13,215 nt of DNA from an uncultured Spartobacteria bacterium (GTDB lineage: Bacteria; Verrucomicrobiota; Verrucomicrobiia; Chthoniobacterales; Terrimicrobiaceae). Shown here in pieces: positions 13,146 through 13,215 of this stretch. The stretch spans positions 1 to 13,215 of the forward strand of contig CALCJD010000144.1 in assembly GCA_937960895.1 (NCBI GenBank). Reading direction: 5' to 3'. The position numbers were made by a program, and so were the translations under genes. Numbering within the stretch: the stretch's first letter is position 1; the number at the start of each line of letters is the position of its first letter. A model generated the notes under the pieces. That model worked only from the letters and a program-made list of their open reading frames with translations, did no database searches and was not told where the DNA came from.

Positions 13146-13215
13146 GGGTCAATGGAGAAGAAAAGGGGTTTTACTGGATTTCTTTGTTGGCAAAGAGCTG
13201 ATTTTTAATCGGATG

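Noticed and set aside
1..13215. Mobile elements, CRISPR array, defence or phage genes
   Set aside because: No transposase, integrase, regularly spaced repeats or defence domains were found; nearly all sequence is accounted for by housekeeping or envelope genes.

Overview
The window (13.2 kb, visibly GC-rich) reads as an ordinary chromosomal segment of a Gram-negative bacterium. LptG-type permease, a lipobox lipoprotein and a secreted Pro/Cys-rich protein show a diderm envelope. The CcsA protein with a long N-terminal periplasmic domain, QueH in queuosine synthesis, and a small coupled protein downstream of lptG recall the Planctomycetes-Verrucomicrobia-Chlamydiae group, most likely Verrucomicrobiota. 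That placement is inference from remembered family patterns, not from a search. Few genes have a recognisable Shine-Dalgarno (SD) sequence. There are no mobile elements, no CRISPR, no phage genes and no sign of recent transfer.

Layout, left to right. tRNA-His (minus) lies at 39-114 with a possible promoter behind it. A small secreted protein (minus, 257-622) with its own terminator starts 28 bp from a divergent lipoprotein gene (plus, 651-1139), which is followed closely by queH (plus, 1147-1830). Convergent to these is a minus-strand pair, a DinG-like helicase (2517-4532) overlapping a DUF4230-like membrane protein (1849-2538). Divergent from the helicase is lptG (4686-5816), coupled to an uncharacterised 163-residue protein (5818-6309) whose 3' end overlaps ribD (minus, 6278-7300). 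An orphan type II secretion F-domain protein (plus, 7435-8418) follows, then a comparatively AT-rich 187-bp regulatory region and two Hsp20 chaperone genes (8606-9058, 9128-9493) ending in a strong terminator. The right end is minus strand: gatC (12858-13145), gatA (11323-12771) and a CcsA-type cytochrome c assembly gene (9561-11177).

The genes are mostly housekeeping: translation (tRNA-His, GatCA, QueH), LPS export (LptG), riboflavin synthesis (RibD), DNA repair helicase, cytochrome c maturation and protein quality control. No gap over 300 bp lacks a gene.

The most interesting non-coding signal is 8416-8602, upstream of the first hsp20. It holds two 17-bp imperfect palindromes matching each other at 14 of 17 positions, a sigma54-like -24/-12 element, a weaker sigma32-like element, and a hairpin that would pair with the hsp20 ribosome binding site. 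These imply competing models of stress control. I see no convincing undescribed multi-gene system; the best protein-level candidates are the small LptG-coupled protein and the N-terminal domain of the CcsA protein.
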